This document shows, piece by piece, positions 32,432 to 43,080 of a stretch of DNA of 64,000 nucleotides. The notes below the pieces were generated by a model, which saw only the letters and a program-made list of their open reading frames with translations, was not told the DNA's origin and ran no database searches. The position numbers and the translations under genes are program-made. Origin of the DNA: Symbiodinium microadriaticum. Taxonomy: Eukaryota > Sar > Dinophyceae > Suessiales > Symbiodiniaceae. The stretch covers positions 474,174 through 538,173 of the forward strand of contig LSRX01000416.1 of the NCBI GenBank assembly GCA_001939145.1, read 5' to 3'. Each line of letters begins with the position of its first letter. The stretch's first letter is position 1.

Positions 32432-32510
32432 TAGCCCTGCAGGTACCTACTATATAGGGCCTTAGGGGGTCTAGTACCCTATATAGCAGGTACCTGGGGG
32501 GTTAGGGCTA
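32432..32510. mobile_element. Palindromic element family P (single copy)
   Basis: TAGCCCTGCAGGTACCTACT...ATATAGGG pairs with CCCTATATAGCAGGTACCT...AGGGCTA, 79 bp with a loop of about 15 bases. A near-perfect hairpin. Confidence 0.85.
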
Positions 32511-32676
32511 GAGACCCTGCAATGGCTCACGGCCATAAAAGCAGCGGAACCAGCTATGACTGAACTAACTGCGCCGCCCTGACGGCGAGCCACTGAGTAG
32601 CATCCTGTCAAGCTTTTCCGATGCCCTCTACTCGAGGACTCCAAGTATCGACTGCATGGCCACATGGACCCTTACG

Positions 32677-32774
32677 GTTGATGATATAAATCCTGCATTA
32701 CCCATAATAAGGACTATACCATAATTCCCGATAGTTTAGGGTCCTTAAGGTAATGCAAGGTTTATATCATCAAC
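32677..32774. mobile_element. Palindromic element family A, copy 5 (inverted)
   Basis: 98 bp with ends GTTGATGATATAAATCCTGC and TATATCATCAAC. The core is reversed relative to copies 1-4. Confidence 0.9.
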
Positions 32775-32885
32775 AGTATGGACCCAAACTAGGCATGAAA
32801 GCCTGCTGCCCAAGCCCACATATTATTTATCGACTAAGGTTTTAGGGTCTTCGGCGCCATGCTGCGATAGCAATACCCTAACCCT

Positions 32886-32970
32886 CAAAGGACTCATATT
32901 TTAAGGTTTTGGGGCCCAAAGACCCTGTTATATAAAGCTTCTGGGCAATTTTTATGTTAAGGGATAGGGT
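32886..32970. mobile_element. Palindromic element family J, copy 2
   Basis: AAAGGACTCATATTTTAAGG ... TTAAGGGATAGGG. Shares GGGCCCAAAGACCCTGTTAT with other copies. Confidence 0.5.
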
Positions 32971-33106
32971 TTAGGGGTGTAGGGTTTAGGGAAAGATAGT
33001 AACAGGGAGCCCTGTGGAATGCTAACAGTACTACTTACTCAGATGCCTATGTTCAGGCTTATCGCGTTTGCTTAGTTGCTTTGGAGACACAAGAGTCGCA
33101 AAGTAC

Positions 33107-33216
33107 CCAGAGACCCCCAAACTCCTTGATTAAGGAACATATCTATAAATCGTATTGGGGTTCCTGTCATAGTTTCAGGTATACTCCTCATTTCACAGGT
33201 TTTTGGAGTCTCTGGG
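33107..33216. mobile_element. Palindromic element family B, copy 1
   Basis: CCCAGAGACCCCCAAACTCC at the left end and TTTTTGGAGTCTCTGGG at the right end, 110 bp, more diverged than the 60-61-kb copies. Confidence 0.75.
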
Positions 33217-33358
33217 TAGAGCTATGTGCAAGCTGTTCGATTATGCTCGAGCGCAGAATTACCCACCTCTGAACTCCCCGATCCTTTAGGCAAACAAAGG
33301 TAAACGTGAACCTCTAGAGCTCCCGATGCCAGAGTTACCACCCCCAAAGTCTATTCCC

Positions 33359-33430
33359 TACCCATAGGCTCCTAAGTAGTTCCTTCTTATGGTTCATCCC
33401 AAAAAGGAACTACTAAGGAGCCTATGGGTA
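33359..33430. mobile_element. Palindromic element family E, copy 2 (short)
   Basis: TACCCATAGGCTCCTAAGTA and TACTAAGGAGCCTATGGGTA form the ends. At 72 bp it lacks the middle of the 102-bp copy. Confidence 0.9.
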
Positions 33431-33439
33431 GACCCCAAG

Positions 33440-35050
33440 AATATGCTGTGCAAGCAGGCCGAAGCCTTGAAACCTCGACCCAAACGGCCCCACACGCTCT
33501 GAAGGTATTGCAAACTGGCCTGTGAAGATGGGTTCGACCCGGTTCCCTCCGACGGAATGCGCTGCGAACGAGGTGCTGCAAAGATATCGCTTTAAGGACC
33601 CTCATGGGGGGGAAAGGTGACCCGGGTGTTTGCAATACTACGGGTCCCTTCTTGCGGTCCGTGAACTAAAGTGTACCATGTAGGGTATGATTGTTGAGGT
33701 GTAGGAGGGTTTAGGAAGTAGGGTTTAGCGACTATAGGTTTGAGGTTGAATTCGATTTTAGGGTTTAGGGATGTTGGGCTTTACTGAAATGCGGGTTTGT
33801 GTGTGTGTGTGTTAGGGGGATGTAGGATTAAATCATCGCTGTTTGAGGTTTTTAGTTGCAGTCCCAATCTTCCGACGAGCTCCATGACCCGAAGGGTCTA
33901 TGTACCCACATAGTACAAACCTAGCCTACAAGTGGTTTCTGTATGCCTGGTTGCGCATTCACAAAAACAGCAGCCGCAGGCGGTACGAAAAGGCCCATTA
34001 AAATGGGCTCTTGCTCATACTTGAACCCCTTTTGATGTTCCATGACACTTTGGGGGAGCCTAACCACACGAGGGCGATTGGCTTTCAGGTTTTTCCTCCG
34101 TTTCACTCTTTGCGTTGACCTGCAAACCACCCAAAAATCCCCAAAAGCCCATCAACCGAAGCTTGTACTCGTGAAACCCCGAATCTTAAGCCCTTGGAGC
34201 CTTGCCCCGAAAAGCGCATACAGAAGAGTCCTTCGGCGATGACACCCCAGCATTTACAGGGTCTGTCTCCTAAAATCGTAGGGCATAGGAATGCAACAGC
34301 GTTTTTTGACTTTCACTGTGATGAGAGAGGGTATATCCCCACAGCAGTAGGTCAGGTTTTTGGATCGCGAGGTTGGAGCCTACTTCCGGACACCCTAAAG
34401 CTGCGAGTCACCCACCTTGAAACCTTTTTTGTACTTGTACTCCTGGCTCATTCTCCAGAGTTGGAGGTTCTGAGGGTGTCCATTTAAATCCAAAGGCCTC
34501 TGAGGACGCTTCATTGTGGAACCCATATTGGTTTAATAGAGTTACTGTAGAGGGTATGTGTTTAGGAGGACTTACAGCTTCTCGTAAGAACGGGGTTTTG
34601 GTGGCTACCGGCCTCGAGGCTCGGGGGTTCCGATTTGCTGGAAAAACCAGTACAATCGCACCATATGCACACGCACTGTCAAACGGGCAGTTCCCGAAAT
34701 TGGGCCCTTGTTAAGTCCCCAAAAAGAGTACGGCACCCTTGTAGCAAGGAGCCTAAAAGGGACCCTAATTGGAGAACTAGCCAAGTTGCCGCGATAGCCC
34801 GGATAGGATTCCCGGGCGCAAGGGCAGTGCGCAAGGTTCGGCTGATACCGGCTGCAGGTCTAGGGTCGGGTGAAGGTTTCCAATTTAGTTATGTCATACT
34901 ACATAACGATATCATTGTATGTCCACACAAACGCTAAACCGTCTACTGTAGGTAGCTTTTGGCAGGTCGCTTTTCTGTGGCCCACTGCGAACCGCGCGCT
35001 TGTCCCATGCCGCTGGTAAATCACAGCACCTCGGTGGCAGGGCTTGGGGG
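33440..35050. other. No gene recognised
   Basis: Several 65-100 codon frames on both strands (for example + 34194-34487) have no recognisable motif. A family F part copy lies at 34700-34780. A poly-C run occurs at about 35082-35094. Confidence 0.3.
34700..34780. mobile_element. Family F, copy 3 (partial)
   Basis: Holds the CCCCAAAAAGAGTACGGCAC core and CCTAAAAGGGACCCTAATT right side. Confidence 0.5.
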
Positions 35051-35671
35051 TTTAGGGTGTAGGGTTTACCAGCGCCCCCTCCCCCCCCCCCCCCAAGTAC
35101 ACTTTCATAGAGCCCTGATGGTCCTTAATAGCGCGTATTTAGGGTACAATAATAGAGGGTAGTGGGGGGGTGCTGGTAAAGGTTTAGGAGTTTAGGGGTT
35201 TAGGGTTTGGGGCCTTTCCCCATTTAGGGGCTTGTGGTTTGGTTGAGTACCTTGAGTAATTAGGATTAAGGGAGGTCGGGTTTGGGAATTTGTGAATTTT
35301 AGTTCAGGCTTGTGGGGTTTCGATGCAGGATATATCAAATTCTGGCGTGATTCAGAAGTGTCTATGCTACTGTTGGCCGAAGTCGCTAGCAGAGCGATTT
35401 GTGAGGCTTGTGAAGGCTCGTGCGCTTTCGATATAAATGGCTTTCACGGATACCTTTAACCCTAAACGTGCGAATGGCCGTGAGGGATTGCTCCTAAATC
35501 CTCTAATAGGCCATGAGCGGCATGTGTTTTGAGGCCTTGGTAGCTTTTGGGCACCTAGCCTAGGGTACTGCATAAGTTTTGTAACATGTACACATAGGCT
35601 GCCCAACGCAAATAATGAATATGCAGGCCTGAATAGTTTTCAGTGCCTTTTGTTGATAGTCGTTAGTCCTT

Positions 35672-35690
35672 ATATATATATATATATATG
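35672..35690. repeat. (AT)n microsatellite
   Basis: Nine AT units followed by GGGGGTG. Confidence 0.9.
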
Positions 35691-35730
35691 GGGGTGTAGA
35701 GTCTAAACCCTAAACCCTAAGGTGGCTCAG

Positions 35731-35786
35731 TGCTTCAGGGTAATGGGATTTGTCGAAGGTTTTTGCGCGCATCCGACTGCTAACAG
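35731..35786 (+). CDS. Putative short exon, Cys-containing
   Basis: 56 bp between CAG (35728-35730) and AG^GTGGCG. The frame reads CFRVMGFVEGFCAHPTAN. Two cysteines with a central GFVEG suggest a CCP-like fragment, but spacing is not diagnostic. A short C-type stretch lies upstream (35705-35720) and G-type words downstream (35878-35900). Confidence 0.3.
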
Positions 35787-36463
35787 GTGGCGATCTTTCC
35801 GATTGCTACCAGCACCCGAGTGGTTCCATCTGCGAGCTCCTTTGCGTTCCTTGCCTGAAGTGGCTCTAGGGCTACAGGGTTTAGGGCTGTAGGGTTTAAT
35901 AGGCTGTGGGGTTTGTACATTCCCTTCGGCAAGAAGGGGGAGGTAGCTTGATATCGAGGTCGGAATGTTTGCTGCAAGTATCCCCTTACTTATAGTCCCG
36001 TGAACAATCATACCATAATACACCTACTATAATATAAGGCAAAACCCTACTCTAAGCGTTAAAGCTTCAGAACCCTCGACCCTGAATCCTTGAGTATAGC
36101 ACCCAGAAAGGAACCCGCTAAAAGGAATCCTAGTCTAATTACTAAGGCCCTAAGGCCCTCAGGTTAGATTGCCTCTGACTGCTGTGAATGGGCCTGTAGA
36201 GTCCCGGTTTAGGATCTTCGAAGCTTGCAAAGTCAGGGCCTAGAGGTTTAGGGTATATATGGGCTCAGTCACCATAAAATATCCGAAACTCGCAGCACTT
36301 AAACTCGATGCCACAAGTCCTAGAATTAAATGTTGGCAGTATGAAGCGGTCGAGAGCATGCCCCCACCTCCCAGCCCCACGAAGGCACATACAATCAAAA
36401 CAACACTGAGTTTCGAACAAAATCTCGACTTTGCCTTGAAGGGTTCCTTTAAAGGGATCTACG

Positions 36464-36552
36464 GTTGATGAGAAAAATCCTGCATTACCCATAATGAGGA
36501 ATATACCATAATTCCCTTAATTTAGGGTCCTTCAGGTTAATGCAGGATGTTC
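36464..36552. mobile_element. Palindromic element family A, copy 6 (right end truncated)
   Basis: GTTGATGAGAAAAATCCTGC at the left. The right arm stops after GCAGGATGTT. Inverted core like copy 5. Confidence 0.75.
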
Positions 36553-36559
36553 TATAAGG

Positions 36560-37630
36560 GATCTACAGGGGTTTATGGGTTTCGGGTTGTTTAGTGTACT
36601 CCAAGGGATCAAGGACCCGAATAGTAAGGTTTACTCGGGACCAAAGACCCTACGGAGTACTTGGACCCTTCAAGAAAATCATCATAGGCTCCTTTAAACG
36701 GAATCCGGAAAGGAGCGCTTAAAGGAACTCCTAAACGACCCGAGACTTGGAGACTTGATCTTCTGGAGCTTCATGAGCAGCCCAACAGGCTGTATAGAAG
36801 CCTCTAAACCTTAAACTCTACACACCCTAAACCCTTACAGTCCTACAAGACCTAAAATCTTAAACCCGAGGCCCTGAAAGATAGACCCTCAATCCCTGCT
36901 CTCTACAATCCTAAACCCAAACTCTAAACCCTATAACCGTTTTCCGTAGACTCCTTCATGTGGTTTCCCCATTCTCTGGCGCGGACCCAAAAGACCACCC
37001 AAAATGCATGGATCTACAATCCACAATTTCTGGAATCCCCCTTCCTCTAGACCTCCTTGTACCCCGTCCCTAGGTTTAGGTGCTTATAATCCCTATAGAG
37101 ACATTAAATTCCTAAAGCCCTAAACCCAACTAACCACTCATAGAACCTCTACATAGGGTTATCCGTAAGGTAGCTGTGCTTATAACTACTCATAGCCCCA
37201 ATAAAGGTACTTGGAATCTCATTTACCAAGTCCGATGACCCTCCAAGTAATTCTAACTCCCCCACTTCCGCTTTGTGCAGCACGCTGTTCCCGAGGCTCG
37301 CGGCTATGTGAAGGCAGGTGCAAACCTTTACTGCGCTGCTGGTCGACACAGTCTGGGTTTAGGGTTGTTGTTGAAACTTTAGGGGTTTAGGGCTTAGGGC
37401 TTGAGGTCTTTCGGGGGTTTAGGGCTTTTTCACTTTACCGGTTTTGGATTGTCATGTTTTTTGGGGTTTAGGTGTTGTGGTTAAGGGGCGCGTGTGACTG
37501 GGTGTTTCTACTCACAACCCTGAACACACATGTTGTGCCATTGGGTTCCGTATCTCTGGTTCTTCACAGTTTGGGCGTACGGATTTTTGATGGTGGTGTT
37601 GGGGTCCAGGGTTCAGGTTTACATCGTTCC
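36560..37630. other. No gene recognised
   Basis: Degenerate C-type words at 36800-36940 and G-type words at 37355-37420. The minus strand is open at 37149-37349 without a recognised domain. Confidence 0.3.
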
Positions 37631-37631
37631 T

Positions 37632-37740
37632 ACTTGGAGGATCATGGGACTTAAGAAGCAAGGTTATACGTACCTCAATTCTATGTAAGTTATATACCTT
37701 AGCCTAGCCTTAGTTATTAATTAAGTCCCAAGACCCTGTA
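37632..37740. mobile_element. Palindromic element family H, copy 2
   Basis: ACTTGGAGGATCATGGGACT at the left end and TTAAGTCCCAAGACCCTGTA at the right end. Shares the GGTTATA body with copy 1. Confidence 0.6.
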
Positions 37741-38198
37741 AGTAAAGGACTGAGCATACTGCAACATTAAGAGTTGTTTCAGACGCAACCGATGGGAATA
37801 GCGCCCTAAGCCGTAAACCCGAAACCCTAAACCCTTAACCCGTTTAAAGAATGCCCTAAACCCTAACCCTGTTTCTCCTTGGTTGATGTGGTGACGTTGT
37901 GAACAGCTCACTCCAGGGATTGAATGGCCGCCCTTAGTGGGTTTATAGTTTTGGGGTTTAGGGTTTAGGCGTTTAGGGGTTGTGAGGGTTTAGGGACGCA
38001 AGACTTTCCTCCCAGAAACTTACACCTGCCGGACTCTTATTTCTCTGGCAGCTGGGATGCAGAAACCCTGCTCAAAAGGCTCAAGCTAGCCCAAAAAGGC
38101 TGGCGTTGAGCAACGACTTTGGCCCAACAAGCTTTCAACAAAACTTCTGCAGAGTCATATAGAGCAATATAGGGGCCAAAGAATTGCCAGTACTATTA

Positions 38199-38237
38199 TT
38201 ATTATTATTTTATTATTTTTTTTTTTTGGGGGGGGGT
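38199..38237. repeat. ATT-repeat, T run and G run
   Basis: (ATT)n followed by 12 or more T and 8 G. Confidence 0.9.
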
Positions 38238-38500
38238 GGGTCCTTATCATATAGAATAATCTACGCCATAACCCTAGTTTAAATGGCAAGGCCCTGCAAA
38301 CCCTGAGCCCCCTGACCCCTAAAACGATCTCAAGCGCGCAACTCCCTGAACCTGATGATCCCGAGGCTCATATTACTCAACCCTATACCCGAAACCCATG
38401 TTACCGGCCCTAAACCCTAGACCCTGAACCCTGTAGTTTCCATAAACCCTAACCCATTTTTCAGACCCTAACTGGAACCCTAAACCTTATAAACCCTAAG

Positions 38501-38587
38501 GACCGTGGCAAGTGGAGCCCCGGCGCATGCTGGCCCACTCCGGGCTGCGGTGCTCCACCGACGGTGGCGCCCTTTGGCTTTGGCCGT
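38501..38587 (+). CDS. Putative exon: CCP module junction
   Basis: Directly after CTAAG (AG 38499-38500), the frame reads GKWSPGACWPTPGCGAPPTV from codon 3. G-x-W-S-x(3)-C is the end of one sushi module, and C-G-A-P-P-x-V the start of the next. This spacing is very characteristic of sushi tandem arrays. A C-type tract (38395-38500) runs up to the acceptor and a long G-type tract (38605-38715) follows. Confidence 0.5.
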
Positions 38588-38604
38588 TAAAGCGATATAG
38601 GGAT

Positions 38605-38715
38605 CAGGGTTTAGGTTTTAGGGTGTAGGGTGTAGAGTTTAGGTTTGGGGTTCAGGTTTGGGGATTAGGGTTTAGGTTATAGGGTTTAGGGTTTAGGTTT
38701 TAATTGCTTTAGGGT
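38605..38715 (+). repeat. Telomere-like G-type tract
   Basis: TTTAGGG, TGTAGGG and TTTTAGGG units downstream of the putative CCP exon. Confidence 0.8.
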
Positions 38716-39204
38716 TTACATAAGACTCTAATCAAGTGGTTTCCACGGCAAACCTAGTTTCAGACCCGAAACTCAGCTCCGCCGTGCTGAAACCACCTCA
38801 ACCTCAATCGCTGAACCGCATATATGACCTAGATCCTGCGCCCTTATCCTAAACCCTATAAACCCATATAAACCCTAAACCCTAAACCCTTATCATGCTT
38901 CCATGAGTCCTGTAACGCCCTATAAGCTACACCCTATAAGTGGAAACCCCTATCTGCGGCACAACAAACTTGCTTTGACCTTTGTAAGGAGATGCAAGTA
39001 GAAACCACAAAAAGTAAGTTGGTTTCGGCTACAGGTACATCATAAGCCCTAGAAGCCCTAAACCGAGACCCCTAAGCCCTAAACCCTGGAAGCGGTAGCA
39101 ATTATCGGATGCCGAACTGCCAAGTGATCGTTCGAGGGGACTCGGACACCGGCCTGAAGGGCGAGGTGTAGCGTCGCTATGGCGGTCTTCACTTCCCCTA
39201 ACTA

Positions 39205-39361
39205 AGGGTCCATGTACCCAAATAGTAGAGACTGTGGCTCTAATGTAGTCCATCTATAGGTACTTTAGGGCCAATGTACATACTATTTGGGCATCTAATG
39301 TAGTCCCTATATAGGTACTTTAGGGCCAATGTACTACTATTTGGGCACATGGACCCTTAGG
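39205..39361. mobile_element. Palindromic element family D, copy 4, with internal duplication
   Basis: GGGTCCATGTACCCAAATAG ... TTTGGGCACATGGACCC. An inner segment of about 57 bp (TATAGGTACTTTAGGGCCAA and surroundings) is present twice. Confidence 0.8.
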
Positions 39362-39478
39362 GTTCCTTTTTTGGACCCTTAGGGTTCCTTTTTTTCCCCC
39401 TTTGGTTGAACACACAGCGAAGGTCAGACGAATCACGTCTGTACAAGAGCATGCCAAGAGTTCGCACTTGCAAGCCCT

Positions 39479-39560
39479 CAACCCTAAACCCTAAACCCCG
39501 AAACCCTAAACCCCTAAACCCCTAAACCCCTAAACCCTAAACCGTAAGCCCCATAAACCC
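39479..39560 (-). repeat. Telomere-like C-type tract
   Basis: About eleven CCCTAAA/CCCCTAAA units ending next to the CCP exon acceptor at 39565. Confidence 0.9.
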
Positions 39561-39566
39561 TCCCAG

Positions 39567-39654
39567 GCATGCCGAGTCCGCGGAGATCAGGCACTGCGTG
39601 AACGTCGCGCGCGGCGAGCGCTGCGATGGTTTCCGATGTGATGTGGGCTTCGAG
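39567..39654 (+). CDS. Putative exon: CCP module core
   Basis: After CCCAG (AG 39565-39566) followed by G, the frame contains HCVNVARGERCDGFRCDVGF and ends E. C-x-N-x(2)-x-G-E-x-C-x-x-F-x-C-x-x-G-F-E-A is the canonical inner part of a sushi module. The exon can end at GGCTTCGAG^GC with a GC donor. Length 88 bp. A strong C-type tract lies upstream. G-type sequence begins within about 10 bp downstream (CTTCGGGGTTTGGGG). One of the best exon candidates. Confidence 0.55.
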
Positions 39655-40069
39655 GCTTACTTCGGGGTTTGGGGTTTCGGAGGGTTTTGGGGTGAGGCTT
39701 ACTTCGGGGTTTCGGGTTTTGTGGGGTTTAGGTTTTTATAAGGTTTTAAGGTATATATGGCTTTAGTATTTCGAGCTTATTTATTTAGGGTTAAGAGCTT
39801 CAGCGCTTAAGGGGTTTATATAGGGTTTTTTGGGGTTTCGTAGATGTTTAGGATTTCCGATGTTGGGGGGCTTATGGGGATCAGGGTGCTCCGGGCGTTT
39901 GTGGAGCCTGACCATCCGGTTGCAGTATGATTGTTGAAGGCCCGAATAAGATCCTCTAGTAGGAGCCCAAAATTCAAAAGTTTAGGGTTTAGAGTTCAGG
40001 GTTTAGGACCGGTTTAGAGTTATATAAGGGCTTAGGGGTTTAGGGTTTAGGAGTTTAGGGCTTTAGAGA

Positions 40070-40150
40070 TCCTATAGTAGAAGCCCAAAAGTTGGGTTTA
40101 GGGTTCAGGGTTTAGGGTTTAGAGATCCTATAGTAGAAGCCCAGAAGTTG
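40070..40150 (+). repeat. Local duplication AGAGATCCTATAGTAGAAGC
   Basis: The word AGAGATCCTATAGTAGAAGC + CCA occurs at about 40064 and 40118, and a variant at 39950, with G-type sequence between. This is duplication together with telomere-like sequence. Confidence 0.7.
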
Positions 40151-40289
40151 GAAACCCAATAGCCCCAATCCTCAAGAGCAGCAATGTATAGGGAAACCCA
40201 GCACTGTTTGCCCTTAATCCGGTTTCCAAGTTTTTGGGGTTGACTATATCAGTGCAGTGTTATGGGTTTCTCCATACGGTTCCATTTTC

Positions 40290-40410
40290 TCAGAGGGCTC
40301 TACACCCTAAACCCTAAACCCACAACACTGGAAACCCTGAGATTCACCCTAAACCATCCTAAACCCTGAACCCTAAACTCCTAAACCCTAAACCCTAAAC
40401 CATCCTAAAC
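40290..40410 (-). repeat. Telomere-like C-type tract
   Basis: CCCTAAA units with CATCCTAAA interruptions. It runs up to the small exon at 40417. Confidence 0.85.
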
Positions 40411-40416
40411 CGTAAG

Positions 40417-40474
40417 GTGTCCTTCGCGCGAAGCCCAAAAGAACCCCAAGCCATCACAGGCGTGCAGGCACGAG
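40417..40474 (+). CDS. Putative exon: CCP-like piece
   Basis: 58 bp, AG (40415-40416) followed by G, and GAG^GT donor at 40475. After one base the frame is CPSREAQKNPKPSQACRHE. C-P-x(13)-C parallels C-P-x(9)-V-C at 23306, suggesting the start of a sushi module. A C-type tract precedes it; the palindrome at 40505 and G-type sequence follow. Confidence 0.35.
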
Positions 40475-40504
40475 GTCCCTAAACCCGGTAATACCCTAAA
40501 CCTC

Positions 40505-40528
40505 AAACCCTACACCGGTGTAGGGTTT
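40505..40528. repeat. Tail-to-tail telomere-like palindrome
   Basis: A perfect 24-bp palindrome, AAACCCTACACC joined to GGTGTAGGGTTT, at the switch from C-type to G-type sequence. Confidence 0.95.
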
Positions 40529-40660
40529 AGGGTTCTAGGGTTTAGGGCTTTAGGGCTTTAGGGCTTTAGGTTTTATAAGGTTTAGGGTTCTAGGGTTTAG
40601 GGTTTATAAGGTTTAGGGTTTTAGGGTTTAGGGTTTAGGGCTTTAGTCTTGTTTTAGGGC
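40516..40660 (+). repeat. Telomere-like G-type tract
   Basis: TTTAGGG, CTTTAGGG and TATAAGG variants. An unassigned GC-rich island follows (40675-40765), then another G-type tract (40770-40850). Confidence 0.85.
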
Positions 40661-40899
40661 TTCGGGTTTAGGGCTTCGCCCTTCTGTGCGAAACTCTCGA
40701 GCCCGGGACCATCCCTTTCGCAGGCCGCAGCTGGCGAGGCCGCCTTGGGGGCCATGGTTTCGGGGGAAGCGGTTTAGGATTTAGGGGTTTAGGGGTTTAG
40801 GGGTTTAGGGTTTAGGGTTTAAGACTTAGGGTTTATAATAGGGTTTAGGGATCCTACAACTTCTTCTGCCAAACTGTATTGGGCTCCTTAAATCCGGAA

Positions 40900-41262
40900 C
40901 CCTAAACCCTAAATCCCGAAAGGAGCCTTCTGCCAAACTGTTTTGGAAACCCTAAACCCCAAACCCTGAACCCTAAGTAACCAATCTATATTAAGGATCC
41001 TAAAAGGTAACCCCCTTGGAACCCTAAACCCTGAACCCTAAACCCCAAACCCTAAACCCTGAACCCTAAACCCTGAACCCTGAACCCTAAACCCTGAAAG
41101 GAGCCTTCTGCCAAACTGTTCTGGAAACCCTAAACTTTAAACCCTAACCTTAAAACCTAAACCCTGAACCCTAAAGCCCTGAACCCTAAACCCTGAACCC
41201 TAAAGCCCTGAACCCTAAACCCTAAACCCTAAACCCTGAACCCTGAACCCTAAACCTAACCC
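40900..41262 (-). repeat. Long telomere-like C-type tract with a recurring insert
   Basis: About 360 bp, mostly CCCTAAA and CCCTGAA. The word GGAGCCTTCTGCCAAACTGT (with small changes) recurs at about 40862, 40921 and 41099 inside it, so blocks rather than single heptamers were duplicated. Confidence 0.9.
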
Positions 41263-41439
41263 CATAGCAACCCACCAGCTCTTCCTAAGACTCCTTTGGC
41301 CCCTAGGGCTCCCTAGGGATCTCCAGCAGCCTCCCATCCTGAGCCGATTCCAGTTCGGGATAGTGAAGGCCCTAGGGTTTAGGGTTTAGCTTAGGGTTTA
41401 GGGTTCAGGCAGGGTTTAGTTTAAGGTTTAGGGTGTAGG

Positions 41440-41880
41440 GTGTAGGCATGAACATCGCAAGCTGCACCCTTAAGCTTGGGAGCCTTCACTCTGTGTTTCC
41501 GTTCCTGTGTGTGTCATGCCCCTGCTTTAGCAGAGTCTGTTGGGTCCCATCGAGGAATGATTAAATTCAGGCCTACACAACCCTAGGTCCTAAACCCTAA
41601 GCCCTATGAGCCTTTAAGCCCTAAACTTTTAAGCTATCCCGCGCCCCTCGTCCTCTAGGTTTACACCCTGAACTCTTTTTGGTTTAGGATTTGTAACCGC
41701 CGCAGAGGGCTGAGCCTGAAAGCCCTCGACATTAGACCCTATATAGAGTCCTAAACCCTTTAAACCCAAGCCCCAAAGATCTTTAATTGACAGATCTTCA
41801 CGGCTCCTGATTCTAAATCCTACATCGCAGACTTTAAACCCTACGCCACACCTTATAAGTTTGTTATTCTAGAAGCTCGA
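41440..41880. other. No gene recognised
   Basis: Unique sequence with degenerate C-type words at 41580-41640 and 41740-41860. Confidence 0.3.
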
Positions 41881-41901
41881 TCTGAACAAAGCTTTGCTCA
41901 G

Positions 41902-41969
41902 TCGCTCAGCTGCCTGAAACACGGAGCTTTCTCCCGACCACGCTGCGTTCGGCAGCGATGCGGGAAGAC
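41902..41969 (+). CDS. Putative exon: end of a CCP module
   Basis: After AG (41900-41901), the frame reads SLSCLKHGAFSRPRCVRQRC and GK. C-x3-G-x-F-S-x-P-x-C-x4-C is the end of a sushi module followed by the first Cys of the next. It is close to the island at 7299. A GC donor is possible at AAGAC^GC. C-type words lie upstream and G-type sequence (41985) downstream. Confidence 0.4.
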
Positions 41970-41999
41970 GCTTAGCAAATGTTTACGGTTTAGGGTTTT

Positions 42000-43070
42000 G
42001 GTCCCAAGGGCATTAACTTAATTAAGGGCCCGCCTATGCTAAGGTGTCTAATCCCAAAGACCGATCTAGCCCGGACCTCTCTTAAAAAGAATGCTTAACA
42101 GGACTTGGGGTATTCTGAGCTTTGGGGTTAGAGCGCATAGAGGATTCCCTCATCCACAGGTCCTACGACTGGGGCACCTGGGTTCAGGATGGTAAAGAAG
42201 CCCTAAACTCTAAACCCCTAAGCCCTAAAGTGTTTGGGAGAGTAGGTGATTATTGTAAAACTTTTGGGTCATCATCTTCCGACACCCTCACTGCCATGCC
42301 CAGGAAGCTTACTGGTGCCTCCCTCCTTACTCACGGCGGAGTCCTTACCGTAGAATTGGTTCGAAGAGGAACTACAATGAACATAACTATAGCTAAGCCG
42401 CTCAACCCTCTCAAGCCTAACTAACTGGTGGCCTTAGAAACTGATACCTGCAAGCCACAAACCCCAAGCCCAAAACATCAAACCTTACGCCCTCAAGCCC
42501 TCAGAGCCGAACTGCTCGCAGGAACTTTCTCTAAACTGTCTTTTCCCATATAGAAGCAGGTCAGTATAAGGAACCTTATATGCCATTTATACTGCAAGCC
42601 TTAATCCCAAGCATATAGAAACAGGTCAGTATAAGAAACCTTATATGCCATTTATGCTGCAAGCCTTAATCCCAAGTCCAGAACCTCAGACCACCTCACT
42701 CCCCAAAACCCCCCAACCCTGAGCTTCTCAAACTTACCTTCACGCTCCATGTACCATACCCAAGACCCTGTTCCAATCATTACGGCCCCTTTACATATTA
42801 AGCTCTCTTAGGCCCTTTATCTGAGTTCCTGAAAGATTAGCCTTGAGCCCGAAACCCTATATCCCTGAAACCCGAGGCCCCTAGACCCGGAACCCGAGGC
42901 CCCTCCACCCTGAACCCCTGGACTCTGGGCCCCTGAAGCTCTTTTAGAACCCTTTGAACCCCTTTTAAAAGATCCCTTTTGAGATCCCTGTTTGAGATCC
43001 TTTTTTATACATGCGCGCTTACTTCCCTAAACCCTAAACTTGCCGAAGCCCTAAGCCTTGAGTCCCGCGA
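42000..43070. other. No gene recognised; one tandem duplication
   Basis: The + frame 42122-42424 (100 codons) shows no domain. The 65-bp duplication at 42547-42676 and C-type words near 42840-42940 are the only structured content. Confidence 0.3.
42547..42676 (+). repeat. 65-bp tandem duplication
   Basis: CATATAGAAGCAGGTCAGTA...CCTTAATCCCAAG twice in tandem with about 3 differences. Confidence 0.95.
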
Positions 43071-43080
43071 TCTATCCAAG

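Noticed and set aside
32527-32600. Second tRNA-like relic on the minus strand
   Set aside because: It has CTGGTTCC and GGCGCAGTTAG words, but no cloverleaf or anticodon loop could be drawn.
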